A DNA stretch of 47,831 bases, taken from Liquorilactobacillus capillatus DSM 19910 (GTDB lineage Bacteria; Bacillota; Bacilli; Lactobacillales; Lactobacillaceae). Position 1 is the first letter of the stretch. The number at the start of each line of letters is the position of its first letter. A program made the position numbers and the translations under genes. Below the pieces are notes generated by a model that saw nothing but the letters and a program-made list of their open reading frames with translations, ran no database searches and had not been told where the DNA came from. Below, in pieces: positions 36,879-45,540 of this stretch. Location: positions 1 through 47,831 of the forward strand of contig NZ_AZEF01000022.1 in the NCBI RefSeq assembly GCF_001434915.1, given 5' to 3'.

Positions 36879-37364
36879 TTAATTCTCTCCTTTCGCATGT
36901 GTAAGTGCCCGAACTGGAACGCTTTTAGGCTGAACTGCTTTTTTAGAATGTGCATGAACAGGACTCTTTTTCTTTAACCAGATGAAGAATCGCGTTGTAT
37001 ACGCTGTCACTAATAGCAAAATAATTGTCGAGATAATGATAACTGTCACAATTTGAATTCCTTCAGCTTTCATAATGTCAAGGTTAGCTGCTAAAGAGAT
37101 TCCTGAAGGAACAAAGAGGAAGCCGATCAGGTTAATTAGAATTGCACCAAATGAGTCAACCCATTCTACTTTTAGAATATGCAATGAGAGTAGGGAGTAG
37201 AGAAGGACCATTCCGATTACAGGCGCCGGCACTGGGAATGAAGCGGGAGCTAAACTGGAGATGACGTTTGCAACGAATAGAATACTTGCGTAAATTCCCA
37301 TTTGAACAAGGAAGGGCGCGGGTTGGACTTTCTTTTTGGTAGCGTTTTTATTTTGCTGTGACAT
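36879..37364 (-). CDS. lrgA: LrgA/CidA family membrane protein, 161 aa
   Basis: Holin-like membrane protein with four helices (about 20-125): VANVISSLAPASFPVPAPVI, LLSLHILKVEWVDSFG and LIGFLFVPSGISLAANLDIM. A long basic C-terminal tail (WLKKKSPVHAHSKKAVQPKS) is unusual in length. The lytSR pair is directly upstream on the same strand and is the expected regulator. Confidence 0.92.
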   Translation of the reverse strand: MSQQNKNATKKKVQPAPFLVQMGIYASILFVANVISSLAPASFPVPAPVIGMVLLYSLLSLHILKVEWVDSFGAILINLIGFLFVPSGISLAANLDIMKAEGIQIVTVIIISTIILLLVTAYTTRFFIWLKKKSPVHAHSKKAVQPKSVPVRALTHAKGEN

Positions 37365-37421
37365 AATTCATCATCCTTTCGTGTTTTTATACTCTTATCA
37401 TAAATAAAAGAAGAGCAAAAA

Positions 37422-37454
37422 GGTCGTTTTTGCGTTTAAATGCAAAAAACGACC
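37422..37454 (-). terminator. Terminator of lytSR
   Basis: GGTCGTTTTTGC/GCAAAAAACGACC stem downstream of lytR, with T's on the minus strand. It may also limit read-through into lrgAB. Confidence 0.7.
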
Positions 37455-37488
37455 GGTGAATGACGAAAAATGGGATGTTAATGACTAA

Positions 37489-38226
37489 CTACATATTGAG
37501 ACGTTGTTTTAATTCTTTGATAAAGGAACGACCAACAGGAACACGTGCATCGTTTGCTAGAATTAAAACAAAGGTATGGTTAAACCAGGGCTGAATCTCA
37601 CGGATACAGTCGACGCAAACAATTGCGCTACGGTGAACCTGCATAAATTTTTGTGGGTCAAGTTGGTTTTTGACCCAACTTAATGTTTCATGTGAAACAA
37701 AAGTTCGCTGATCAGTCGTTGTCACAGTTAGCAGACCATTATCGACAGTGGCAGAGAGGATATCTTTTGTTTTAATGACCGCTGTTTTTTCATCAGTTGT
37801 TAAGGTGATAAAATCGGCTGCTTTTTTAACGGTTTTCTTTTCAGGTTTAGATAAGTGTTGCTGATTAAGTAATGCTGCATTAGCCTTTTTAAGTGCTTGG
37901 TTGATTCTAGTTTGCTCAAAAGGTTTGAGAACGTAGTCAATTGCATTGATATCAAAGGCTTGTAATGCGTACTTATCATAGGCAGTTGCAAAAATAACTA
38001 ACGGTGGATTGGCTAACTGTTTAAGTTCGTTAGCAAGTGTAAAGCCGTTTTCCTCATTTAAAGAAATATCTAGAAAGATCAAGTCGATGTTTTGTGAAAA
38101 TAAAACAGCTAGGGCATCTTTAGTACCTTCGGCTTCAGCAATATTAGTGACAGTAATGTTCTGCTTTAATAAATAAGCTAGTTCACTTCTGGATAAGGGT
38201 TCATCATCGACGATTAAAATATTCAT
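37489..38226 (-). CDS. lytR: LytTR response regulator LytR, 245 aa
   Basis: Receiver domain (residues 1-120) with phospho-acceptor Asp53 (LIFLDISLNE), Thr at FATAYD and Lys at VLKPFEQ. The C-terminal LytTR DNA-binding domain (about 145-245) contains QVHRSAIVCVD and RVPVGRSFIKELKQRL. It works with LytS and is expected to bind the lrgAB promoter. The gene follows lytS by two bases. The parS-like site 37684-37699 lies within the coding sequence (residues about 177-182, VSHETL). Confidence 0.95.
   Translation of the reverse strand: MNILIVDDEPLSRSELAYLLKQNITVTNIAEAEGTKDALAVLFSQNIDLIFLDISLNEENGFTLANELKQLANPPLVIFATAYDKYALQAFDINAIDYVLKPFEQTRINQALKKANAALLNQQHLSKPEKKTVKKAADFITLTTDEKTAVIKTKDILSATVDNGLLTVTTTDQRTFVSHETLSWVKNQLDPQKFMQVHRSAIVCVDCIREIQPWFNHTFVLILANDARVPVGRSFIKELKQRLNM
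37684..37699 (-). promoter_or_regulatory. parS-like site inside lytR (candidate)
   Basis: TGTTTCATGTGAAACA, the reverse complement of the 16-mer at 11154-11169 and one base from the parS palindrome. The two lie on opposite sides of oriC (about 18 and 8 kb away). In B. subtilis one parS lies within a coding gene, so position is no objection. Confidence 0.5.
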
Positions 38227-38228
38227 TT

Positions 38229-39953
38229 CTAAGCCTCCTTAAAGGGGATCATTATTCTAATAGTAGTTCCTTCTGGTGAACTGGTAATTTGCAGATGACT
38301 CTCGTTACCGTAAAGGCCGATCAAACGGCGATTCAAGTTAGCAAGAGCAGTCCCTGTGCCTGTTGATGAAGTAATGGTTTCCTGACCTAAACGTTTAAGC
38401 AAATCAGGGTTTATCCCAATCCCATTGTCAGCAACAGCAATCTGAAGATTATTTTGCTCTTGTTTAACTGAAATATGTATCTTATTACCATTTTTACGGT
38501 TAGAAAAGGCATGTTTAACTGAGTTCTCAACAAGGACTTGCAGACAAAAAGGAGGAACTTTAACATCTGAGCTTGCTTGAATATCATAACTAACAGTGTA
38601 TTTATCTGGAAAACGAGTTTGTTCGAGTGACATATATGAATTAACGTGCTCTTGTTCTTGCTGTAGCGGGATTTCTGTTTCTTGAACCCCTTGCAGACTT
38701 GAGCGGAAAAAAGTACTAAGCTGTAATAAAGCAGCACGGGCTTTGTCAACGTCAGTTCGCATTAAAGCACTAATAGTATTAATCGCATTAAAAAAGAAAT
38801 GTGGATTGATTTGTGCTTGCAACGACTTAATTTCAGCATCACTGATCAGTTTCGATTGTTCTTCAGCTAGTCCCAAGGCTAGTTGACTTGAAAAAATTGA
38901 GGCTAGCCCTTTAGCTAAATTTTCTTCGACTTGAGTTAGACGTTCAGCTTTTGTAAAGTACATTTTTAAAGCACCAATAGTTTTTCCATTAACTTTAAGT
39001 GGGAGAACAATTGCTGATTCTAAAGGACACTCATGGTGAGGGCAGCCAATTTCTTCTTTATGATATGCATACTTAGTTTCACCACTGGCAATGACATGTT
39101 TAGAAAGATCTGTTAAAACAGCCTGGCCAGCAACGTGGTGATCTTCTGCTGCACCTACATGGGCAAGCACATTAATACGGTCAGTTATGCCAATTGCGTC
39201 AAAATTAGTGTAACGCTTAATGATAGTACAGGCTTTTTGAGCTGAATTGATGTTTAGTCCTTGTCTAAAGTAGGGGAGTGTTTTGTTAGTTAGATTTAAG
39301 ACATCATGTGTTTGGACAGCTTTTAACTGCTGTTCATTGGAGAGGTATGCGTTCAAGATAGAAATAAAAACTGAGGCACCAATACTGTTCAACAATAACA
39401 TTGGGATAAAAATTAATTTAACAAGAGCAAGTCCACTGAAGATCCAAATAAAGGTCATTTGGATTGATTCAGCTAAGATACCCAAAAGAGCAGTTGTCCA
39501 TGGTTTAGGATAGGTATTGGGAGTCTTAATATATTTACCAATTAGACCAATAATCCAACCAACTAGGGTAGAACTTACGATATAGAAATAATCTGAAAAG
39601 TTACCCTGAAGAACACGGTGAATACCGCCTAGAAAACCAACGACACCACCAACAATCGGACCACCAACAATCCCCGCGACTGTAATAACCAGTGTGCGGG
39701 TATTGGCAATTGAATCAGATTGAGGTAAACCAGTTAAAAAGGGTGTTTGAACAAGGGTATTACTCCGAGTTATTTCAACCCCAGTTAAATTTGAGATAAC
39801 TGCAAAAACAGTAAAAATAAGGATTAGTGCAACTTGAGCTTTAATAGTTTTTTTAGTTATCAATTTTCTGAAAAAAGAAACATTAACTAGTAAAAAGGCA
39901 AGGACAAGAATGATACCTAAACGTTGGAGTAAGAGGATGAATAAGGTAAACAA
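38229..39953 (-). CDS. lytS: LytS-type sensor histidine kinase, 574 aa
   Basis: Membrane sensor kinase. Six or so N-terminal helices (about 1-205) form the 5TM-LYT module, with RHRVLQGNFS-like loop IHRVLQGNFS and GGVVGFLGG. A GAF domain (about 225-345) carries the conserved cluster CPHHEC (304-309). The His_kinase domain has phospho-acceptor His385 (QINPHFFFNAINT), and the HATPase domain includes VENSVKHAF and ADNGIGINPDLL. TTG start at 39953 with AAAGGAG. It pairs with LytR (2-bp gap). Confidence 0.93.
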   Translation of the reverse strand: MFTLFILLLQRLGIILVLAFLLVNVSFFRKLITKKTIKAQVALILIFTVFAVISNLTGVEITRSNTLVQTPFLTGLPQSDSIANTRTLVITVAGIVGGPIVGGVVGFLGGIHRVLQGNFSDYFYIVSSTLVGWIIGLIGKYIKTPNTYPKPWTTALLGILAESIQMTFIWIFSGLALVKLIFIPMLLLNSIGASVFISILNAYLSNEQQLKAVQTHDVLNLTNKTLPYFRQGLNINSAQKACTIIKRYTNFDAIGITDRINVLAHVGAAEDHHVAGQAVLTDLSKHVIASGETKYAYHKEEIGCPHHECPLESAIVLPLKVNGKTIGALKMYFTKAERLTQVEENLAKGLASIFSSQLALGLAEEQSKLISDAEIKSLQAQINPHFFFNAINTISALMRTDVDKARAALLQLSTFFRSSLQGVQETEIPLQQEQEHVNSYMSLEQTRFPDKYTVSYDIQASSDVKVPPFCLQVLVENSVKHAFSNRKNGNKIHISVKQEQNNLQIAVADNGIGINPDLLKRLGQETITSSTGTGTALANLNRRLIGLYGNESHLQITSSPEGTTIRIMIPFKEA

Positions 39954-40070
39954 GCCAGCCAGCTCCTTTCCGAAATTAATTTATAAGATTAAGTACAAAT
40001 TTATCGTATCACTTTGCTTGTGAAGATGCTATGAGCCAGCAGTTATAAAGACTAATATTAGCTAACACAA

Positions 40071-40237
40071 AAAAGACAAACTCAAAGGGGGGGTGAGCTT
40101 GTCTGATCTTAACGTGCTCCAACCAACAACAGTCTCCGTTTAACCATGAATTACTGATAGTCAAACCCGGACTATATCGTAATTCAAGCTTAATACTCGA
40201 AAGACTAGCGTTGTCGCACTTCTCTTTTAATAGTTAG
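40071..40237 (-). ncRNA. Possible structured 3' RNA ending in a strong terminator (candidate)
   Basis: After the stop of the 82-aa gene, 135 nt of minus-strand RNA contain the perfect stem-loop GAATTAC-ATAGTC/GACTAT-GTAATTC (40148-40185). It ends at AGACAAGCTCA/TGAGTTTGTCT plus a T-tract (40071-40102). No gene lies inside. It could be a 3'-UTR-derived small RNA or simply a structured UTR. Confidence 0.35.
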
Positions 40238-40486
40238 TTAGAATGCATAATTTTTAAATGATGTATCAAACCAATCATAACGCATCAGTTGGTGAAGAGT
40301 ACGATTGACTGGAATCCAGAGCCCGCTGCGTAGCAAGTCAGCCATCGTCAGCATAAAGAATTTATCATGTTTCCTACCTTGTGGAACATCAACGGTAATG
40401 ACCTCATTTGTTTCAGTTTTTAAAATAACACGTTGTTTTTTTAATGCAACTACTTGTGCAGGTACGATATTGTTAGTAGTATTCAT
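40238..40486 (-). CDS. Hypothetical protein, 82 aa
   Basis: Begins MNTTNNIVPAQVVALKKQRV. The first half (about 8-37) looks like a small beta-barrel or KOW/SH3-like strand pattern (VVALKKQRVILKTETNEVIT). The second half is mixed with aromatic residues (YDWFDTSFKNYAF). No signal peptide or membrane helix. GAGGGTG lies upstream of the ATG at a long distance. It is followed by a structured untranslated region and a terminator and diverges from the MerR gene. I do not recognise a family. Confidence 0.55.
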   Translation of the reverse strand: MNTTNNIVPAQVVALKKQRVILKTETNEVITVDVPQGRKHDKFFMLTMADLLRSGLWIPVNRTLHQLMRYDWFDTSFKNYAF

Positions 40487-40658
40487 AGTGGAGACACACC
40501 CTCAATCTATATTTAACTTTACAAACTACAGTGTAGCATTAAAATGTAAAGAAAGCGTAAACATATATTTATGTTTTACTAAAGAATGATAAAAGAGTAG
40601 ATTGCTAAACAGTTCCAATAGATAATAATATATTTAAAAAAGCGGAAGGCGGAATTTG

Positions 40659-41093
40659 ATGGTTGAGCAGAGAATATCATTAAAGGAAGGCATCGTTATT
40701 GGTATCGGAGATCTCAGTAAAATGACAGGTGTATCTGCAAGACAGCTTAGATACTGGGAAGAAAAAGGATATATTCATTCCGTTCCGGACAAAAAGAATA
40801 CTACCCGAAAGTACAAGTTAGAAATGTCATATAAAGTACAGGTAATTAAACGTTTTTTAGATGAAGGCTATACACTGGTAAAATCTGTCGAACAAGCTGA
40901 GATGTTACGGCAGAAATTTGGCGTTTGGAAGAAATTTATGCTGGCTAAAGTACAGGAAGTTGAGATTACTGATACTTCGAAGGGGTATGGGATTATTGAT
41001 CTAGGCTGTTTCGATAATAAAAAGAAAGTCTACGGTGTGGTCAATGAAGCGGGATGTCATTTTGAATTAAGGGAAGATCCAAAAACAGATTAA
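40659..41093 (+). CDS. MerR-family regulator, 144 aa
   Basis: An N-terminal winged-helix domain (about residues 15-80), with IGDLSKMTGVSARQLRYWEEKGY and a TRKYK wing, is typical of MerR dimers that act on stretched promoters. The rest (about 85-144) is a short effector part with Cys at DLGCFDN and EAGCHFEL, which may sense redox or metals but has no known motif arrangement. I chose the ATG at 40659; a TTG sits just before it. GAAGGCGG lies upstream. It is likely co-transcribed with the VOC gene 34 bp downstream. Confidence 0.85.
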   Translation: MVEQRISLKEGIVIGIGDLSKMTGVSARQLRYWEEKGYIHSVPDKKNTTRKYKLEMSYKVQVIKRFLDEGYTLVKSVEQAEMLRQKFGVWKKFMLAKVQEVEITDTSKGYGIIDLGCFDNKKKVYGVVNEAGCHFELREDPKTD

Positions 41094-41127
41094 TAAACTG
41101 AAAAACTAGCATGAGGAGCTTATTAGT

Positions 41128-41514
41128 ATGGAGTTTGAAGGAATTCATCATATTGCGATAATAGGGCACGATAAGAAAAAAACACTGGCTTTTTACGTGA
41201 CAAAGTTAGGTTTTAAAATTATTGCACAGCACCAGCGAACTACTAAGAAGGATATTAAGATTGATTTACAAAAAAACAATTTAATGTTAGAGGTTTTTAT
41301 CAAACCAGCGGCACCGGCAAGATCAACTTATCCAGAGGGTGAAGCTTGTGGTTTACGCCACCTAGCATTTGCGGTACCAAATGTTGACCAAACAGTGATT
41401 CAGTTAAAAAAAGTAGGGATAATGACTGAGCCGGTAAGAAGAGATGACTACACGGGTAAGAAAATGACTTTTTTCTTTGATCCAGACGGCTTGCCACTTG
41501 AAATTCATGAATAG
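41128..41514 (+). CDS. VOC/glyoxalase-like protein (GloA2/YaeR type), 128 aa
   Basis: A vicinal-oxygen-chelate fold protein of the SMU1112c/YaeR type. Two beta-alpha-beta-beta-beta modules cover about 1-65 and 66-128. Putative metal ligands are His8 (GIHHIAII), Glu (LMLEVF), His (GLRHLAFAV) and Glu (PLEIHE). The family spans glyoxalase I-like and other activities, and the substrate is unknown. GAGGAGC precedes the ATG. A long terminator follows. Confidence 0.88.
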   Translation: MEFEGIHHIAIIGHDKKKTLAFYVTKLGFKIIAQHQRTTKKDIKIDLQKNNLMLEVFIKPAAPARSTYPEGEACGLRHLAFAVPNVDQTVIQLKKVGIMTEPVRRDDYTGKKMTFFFDPDGLPLEIHE

Positions 41515-41520
41515 AATCTT

Positions 41521-41572
41521 AAAAAGCAAGGCTAAGCTTACATATCGATGTAAGCTTAGCCTTGCTTTTTTT
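41521..41572 (+). terminator. Terminator of the MerR-VOC pair
   Basis: An 18-bp perfect stem (GCAAGGCTAAGCTTACAT and complement) with ATCG loop, A-run before and T-run after. Confidence 0.9.
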
Positions 41573-41719
41573 GGATAGCTAGCTTAAATTTTGGACTATT
41601 TAAGCATAGTTAACTTTATAATAATAAATTTTGGCAGTGATTTGCTTAGTAAAACAAAATAAATACTAATTTAGACTAAAAAACAGGGTGGTAGAAGTCT
41701 AATAGGATGATGTGTAACA

Positions 41720-41747
41720 TTGTTTGTAATTATAATTATGTTAGAAT
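41720..41747 (+). promoter_or_regulatory. Probable promoter of acnA-citZ-icd
   Basis: TTGTTT (41720-41725) and TAGAAT (41742-41747) with a 16-bp spacer, about 47 bp before the acnA start. No CcpC-type operator was recognised with confidence in the 280 bp upstream. Confidence 0.5.
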
Positions 41748-41793
41748 GATTAGAAAATGAAATTATTTTAATGAAAGGAATCTAGGTGGGAAA

Positions 41794-44406
41794 ATGATCT
41801 CTAATTACAAAAAAGATTTTAAGTCTAGTGGTAAAAAGTACAACTACTATGACATCGCATCTTTTATGCGAACTGAAAAACAAAACATTGAGACTCTGCC
41901 GTATTCAATTCGAGTTCTTTTGGAGCTGACTTTACGTCATAGTGCGACTGATTCGAAAATGGAACAATTTTTAGAGTCTTTTGTGAATTGGGATGAAAAG
42001 CATGAAAATGATATCCCTTATAAACCAGAACGAGTCGTCTTACAAGACTTTACTGGCGTACCGGCACTTGTTGATTTGGCAGCAATGCGTGAAGAAGTTA
42101 AGCGCCAGGGTGGTGATGTTGAAAAAATCAATCCCGATGTACCAGTTCATCTTGTAATTGATCATTCAGTTCAGGTTGATATGGCAGGTAGTAGACAAGC
42201 TTTTGCCTACAATGTTGAACAGGAGTTTAGACATAATAAAGAAAGATATACTTTTTTAAAATGGGCTCAAAATAGTTTTTCTAATCTAACGATCATTCCG
42301 CCAGATACGGGAATTATTCACCAAGTTAACCTTGAATATCTTTCAGCGGTAATTCGAGCCACACAAGGAACTGAAAGAGTAGCTTTTCCAGATACACTAG
42401 TTGGGACCGATTCGCACACTACCATGATCAATGGGCTGGGTGTTTTAGGTTGGGGTGTTGGTGGAATTGAAGCTGAAGCTAGCATGTTGGGACAGGAATC
42501 CTATTTTCCAATGCCTAAAGTCGTTGGTGTTAAGTTAACGGGAAAATTATCTGCGACTGCAACGGCAACAGACCTGGCATTGACATTAACGCGCCTTCTG
42601 CGCAAGCATAATGTTGTTGGCAAGTTCGTGGAGTTTTATGGTCCTGGGCTGCAGGAGCTTCCATTAGCTAATCGAGCAACGATCGCTAATATGGCACCTG
42701 AGTATGGTGCAACATGTGGGTTCTTTCCAATTGATGAGCAAACATTAGCTTATCTGAAGTTAACAGATCGGTCACCTGAACAGATCCAGCTAGTAAAGGA
42801 TTATGCTGACGTGAACCACTTTATGTATAATGTTGAGCAAGATAACAACCGTCACTACTCCGAATATGAGGAATTAGATCTGACTACTGTTTGCAGCAAT
42901 GTTGCTGGCCCGAAAAGGCCGCAGGACTCGGTCTACCTGCCACAGTTACCAGAACAATTTAAGGAATATAACCAGATCCCCGCTTACCCTGTTGAAGTGG
43001 AAGAGAAGCAATTTAAATTGCTTCCGGGAGCACTGGGACTAGCGGCAATTACAAGCTGTACGAATACATCTAACCCGGAAGTTTTAATTGCTGCAGCATT
43101 AATAGCTAAAAAAGCTGTGATAGCCGGTTTAAAGGTTCCACGGTATGTTAAAACATCCTTCTCACCAGGCTCGCGTGTAGTAACTGACTATCTAGCTGCA
43201 GCAGATTTACAGCAGTATTTAGATAAACTAGGTTTTCAGATTGTAGGCTATGGATGTATGACGTGTATCGGAAATTCAGGCAAACTTAAAGCAGGGATCC
43301 AAGAAAAACTGACGGCTAAACCATATCCATTGGCCGCAATTGAAAGTGGAAACCGAAACTTTGAAGGAAGAGTTAATCCGCTAATAAAAGACACTTATTT
43401 AGCCTCGCCGCCGTTAGTAGTCGCTTATGCGTTAGCTGGAACACTCAATATCAATGTTGAGACACAGCCACTTGGCATCGATCGGCAGACTGGGGAACAA
43501 GTATATCTTAAGGATCTATGGCCGAGTCAAGAAGAAATTAGTTCGATTATTCACCGCTTTGTTAAGCCGCAGCTTTTTTCGAATAACTACAATGATATTT
43601 TTCAACAAAATAAGATGTGGAATAAACTGCAAGCACCGCCTTCTGAAACATATCATTGGGATGGGGCGTCGACTTATATTGCTGAACCAAATTTCTTTTC
43701 TACTGCAAAACAAGAGAAGCTAACTGAATTACGTGTCTTGGCTAAGTTAGGAGATTCAGTTACAACTGATCATATCTCACCAGCAGGTTTTATTGGACAG
43801 CAGACACCTGCGGGGCATTATTTGCTAGAACATGGTGTTGCACCGGCAGATTTTAATTCATATGGTTCTCGTCGCGGTAATCATGAGGTAATGATGCGCG
43901 GAACATTGGCTAATATCAGGTTACAAAATCAATTAGTGCCAGGCAAACTGGGCGGAGTCACTAAATCGTGGCTAACTGGAGAAGAAATGACTATTTACGA
44001 TGCTGCAATGGCATATAAAGCACAACGGATTGGGACAGTTATTCTGGCTGGAAAAGATTATGGGATGGGATCATCGCGTGATTGGGCAGCTAAAGGAGTT
44101 TTGCTTTTAGGGGTTAAAGCGGTAATCGCAGAAAGTTTTGAACGAATCCATCGTTCTAACCTTGTTATGATGGGTGTATTACCATTGCAGTATCTAAAAG
44201 GAGACACCGCTGCTAGTTTGGGGCTAAGTGGAGATGAGAAATTTTCAATTCAACCTCTTGGCAGAAGAGCACATGTCCAGGCTATAAATAAAGAACACTC
44301 AATAGAGTTTGATGTTAAGGTCAGGTTTGATGCACCAATTGACCAACGTTATTATCAAGAACACGGTATTTTACCGCTGGTTGTTAAAAGTAAATTAGAA
44401 GGATAG
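41794..44406 (+). CDS. acnA: Aconitate hydratase, 870 aa
   Basis: Interconverts citrate and isocitrate using a [4Fe-4S] cluster held by cysteines in TSCTNTSNP and in GYGCMTCIGNSG. Active-site stretches DHSVQVDMAG, FPDTLVGTDSHTTMINGLGV and GSSRDWAAKG are present. The swivelling C-terminal domain contains SVTTDHISPAG. Length fits the AcnA group. GAAAGGAATCTAGGTGGG precedes the ATG. First gene of a citrate-to-2-oxoglutarate operon. Confidence 0.97.
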   Translation: MISNYKKDFKSSGKKYNYYDIASFMRTEKQNIETLPYSIRVLLELTLRHSATDSKMEQFLESFVNWDEKHENDIPYKPERVVLQDFTGVPALVDLAAMREEVKRQGGDVEKINPDVPVHLVIDHSVQVDMAGSRQAFAYNVEQEFRHNKERYTFLKWAQNSFSNLTIIPPDTGIIHQVNLEYLSAVIRATQGTERVAFPDTLVGTDSHTTMINGLGVLGWGVGGIEAEASMLGQESYFPMPKVVGVKLTGKLSATATATDLALTLTRLLRKHNVVGKFVEFYGPGLQELPLANRATIANMAPEYGATCGFFPIDEQTLAYLKLTDRSPEQIQLVKDYADVNHFMYNVEQDNNRHYSEYEELDLTTVCSNVAGPKRPQDSVYLPQLPEQFKEYNQIPAYPVEVEEKQFKLLPGALGLAAITSCTNTSNPEVLIAAALIAKKAVIAGLKVPRYVKTSFSPGSRVVTDYLAAADLQQYLDKLGFQIVGYGCMTCIGNSGKLKAGIQEKLTAKPYPLAAIESGNRNFEGRVNPLIKDTYLASPPLVVAYALAGTLNINVETQPLGIDRQTGEQVYLKDLWPSQEEISSIIHRFVKPQLFSNNYNDIFQQNKMWNKLQAPPSETYHWDGASTYIAEPNFFSTAKQEKLTELRVLAKLGDSVTTDHISPAGFIGQQTPAGHYLLEHGVAPADFNSYGSRRGNHEVMMRGTLANIRLQNQLVPGKLGGVTKSWLTGEEMTIYDAAMAYKAQRIGTVILAGKDYGMGSSRDWAAKGVLLLGVKAVIAESFERIHRSNLVMMGVLPLQYLKGDTAASLGLSGDEKFSIQPLGRRAHVQAINKEHSIEFDVKVRFDAPIDQRYYQEHGILPLVVKSKLEG

Positions 44407-44433
44407 CAGTATCTAAATATGAGGGGGGATTAG

Positions 44434-45525
44434 ATGAGTTGTGCAAAAGGACTAGCTGGTGTAGTAGCCGGACAAACAAAAATCAGTTCAACAGATAACC
44501 AGCGTTTGGTTTATGCAGGGTATCCCATTGAAGAACTAGCTCAGAAAAAATTTGAAGAAGTTGTTTTCTTATTGTGGAATACACGCTTGCCAGAACCAGC
44601 TGAGCTAATTACATTCAGTCATGATTTGGTGAATAAGATGGTTTTGCCAGCTGAAACTATTAGGCTACTAAGTTATATTGCTAGAGAACCACAGCATCCA
44701 ATGAGTATCTTACGGACGACGACCTCTCTTTTAGGGACGACTAATGATGTTGAACATGATGAGCCGCCTAAAATACTCGCTAAAATACTAACTGCAATTG
44801 CAGCAATCGTCAGGATTCGTGATGATAAACCGTTGATAGATTTTGATCCGGCTTTAGGCATGGCTGATAATTTTTTGTATATGCTAACGGGTAAAAAACC
44901 AACTGCAGAATTATCAGTAATGTTCAACACGGTTATGATTTTACACGCCGATCATGAATTTAATGCTTCGACCTTCACAGCACGGGTCGTTGCTTCAACT
45001 TTTTCTGATTACTATTCTTGTTTGACAGCCGCAGTTTGTGCATTAAAGGGTCCATTACATGGCGGAGCAAACGAGCGGGTTTTTGAAATGCTGAGCGATA
45101 TCGTAGAAAATAAGACAGCTCCTTTAGTTTTTATAAGTGAACAAATTCAAGCCAAGCGAAAAATTATGGGTTTTGGGCATCGAGTTTATAAACATGGTGA
45201 CCCACGAGCATTTATTCTAAAAGATATTGCAGAGGCATTGGCGGAAAAAACAAATAATCAAGTCTATTTCAAAGTGCAGCAGCAGTTAGCGGCTTATATG
45301 CTCAAACATAAACAATTGCATCCGAACGTTGATTATTATACAGCACTGATCTACCATTGCTTAGGTTTAAAAAAGGAAACTTTTACAATGATTTTTGCTG
45401 CTTGTAGAACAGCAGGGTGGTTGGCTCATGTCATGGAACAACGTGAGCAAAAGTGTTTGATCCGCCCCAATTCTGAATATGTGGGGCCTAAAATACAGCA
45501 TTGTGTAACACAGCAGAGCCGATAA
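44434..45525 (+). CDS. citZ: Citrate synthase, 363 aa
   Basis: Condenses oxaloacetate and acetyl-CoA to citrate. Catalytic His and Asp regions are visible: HADHEFNASTFTARV, GPLHGGANERVFEML and MGFGHRVYKHGDPRA. A short N-terminus (SCAKGLAGVVAGQTKIS) marks the Gram-positive type II form. It lies 27 bp after acnA with GAGGGGGG. Operon partner of acnA and icd. Confidence 0.96.
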   Translation: MSCAKGLAGVVAGQTKISSTDNQRLVYAGYPIEELAQKKFEEVVFLLWNTRLPEPAELITFSHDLVNKMVLPAETIRLLSYIAREPQHPMSILRTTTSLLGTTNDVEHDEPPKILAKILTAIAAIVRIRDDKPLIDFDPALGMADNFLYMLTGKKPTAELSVMFNTVMILHADHEFNASTFTARVVASTFSDYYSCLTAAVCALKGPLHGGANERVFEMLSDIVENKTAPLVFISEQIQAKRKIMGFGHRVYKHGDPRAFILKDIAEALAEKTNNQVYFKVQQQLAAYMLKHKQLHPNVDYYTALIYHCLGLKKETFTMIFAACRTAGWLAHVMEQREQKCLIRPNSEYVGPKIQHCVTQQSR

Positions 45526-45540
45526 AAGGAGTTAAGAACG

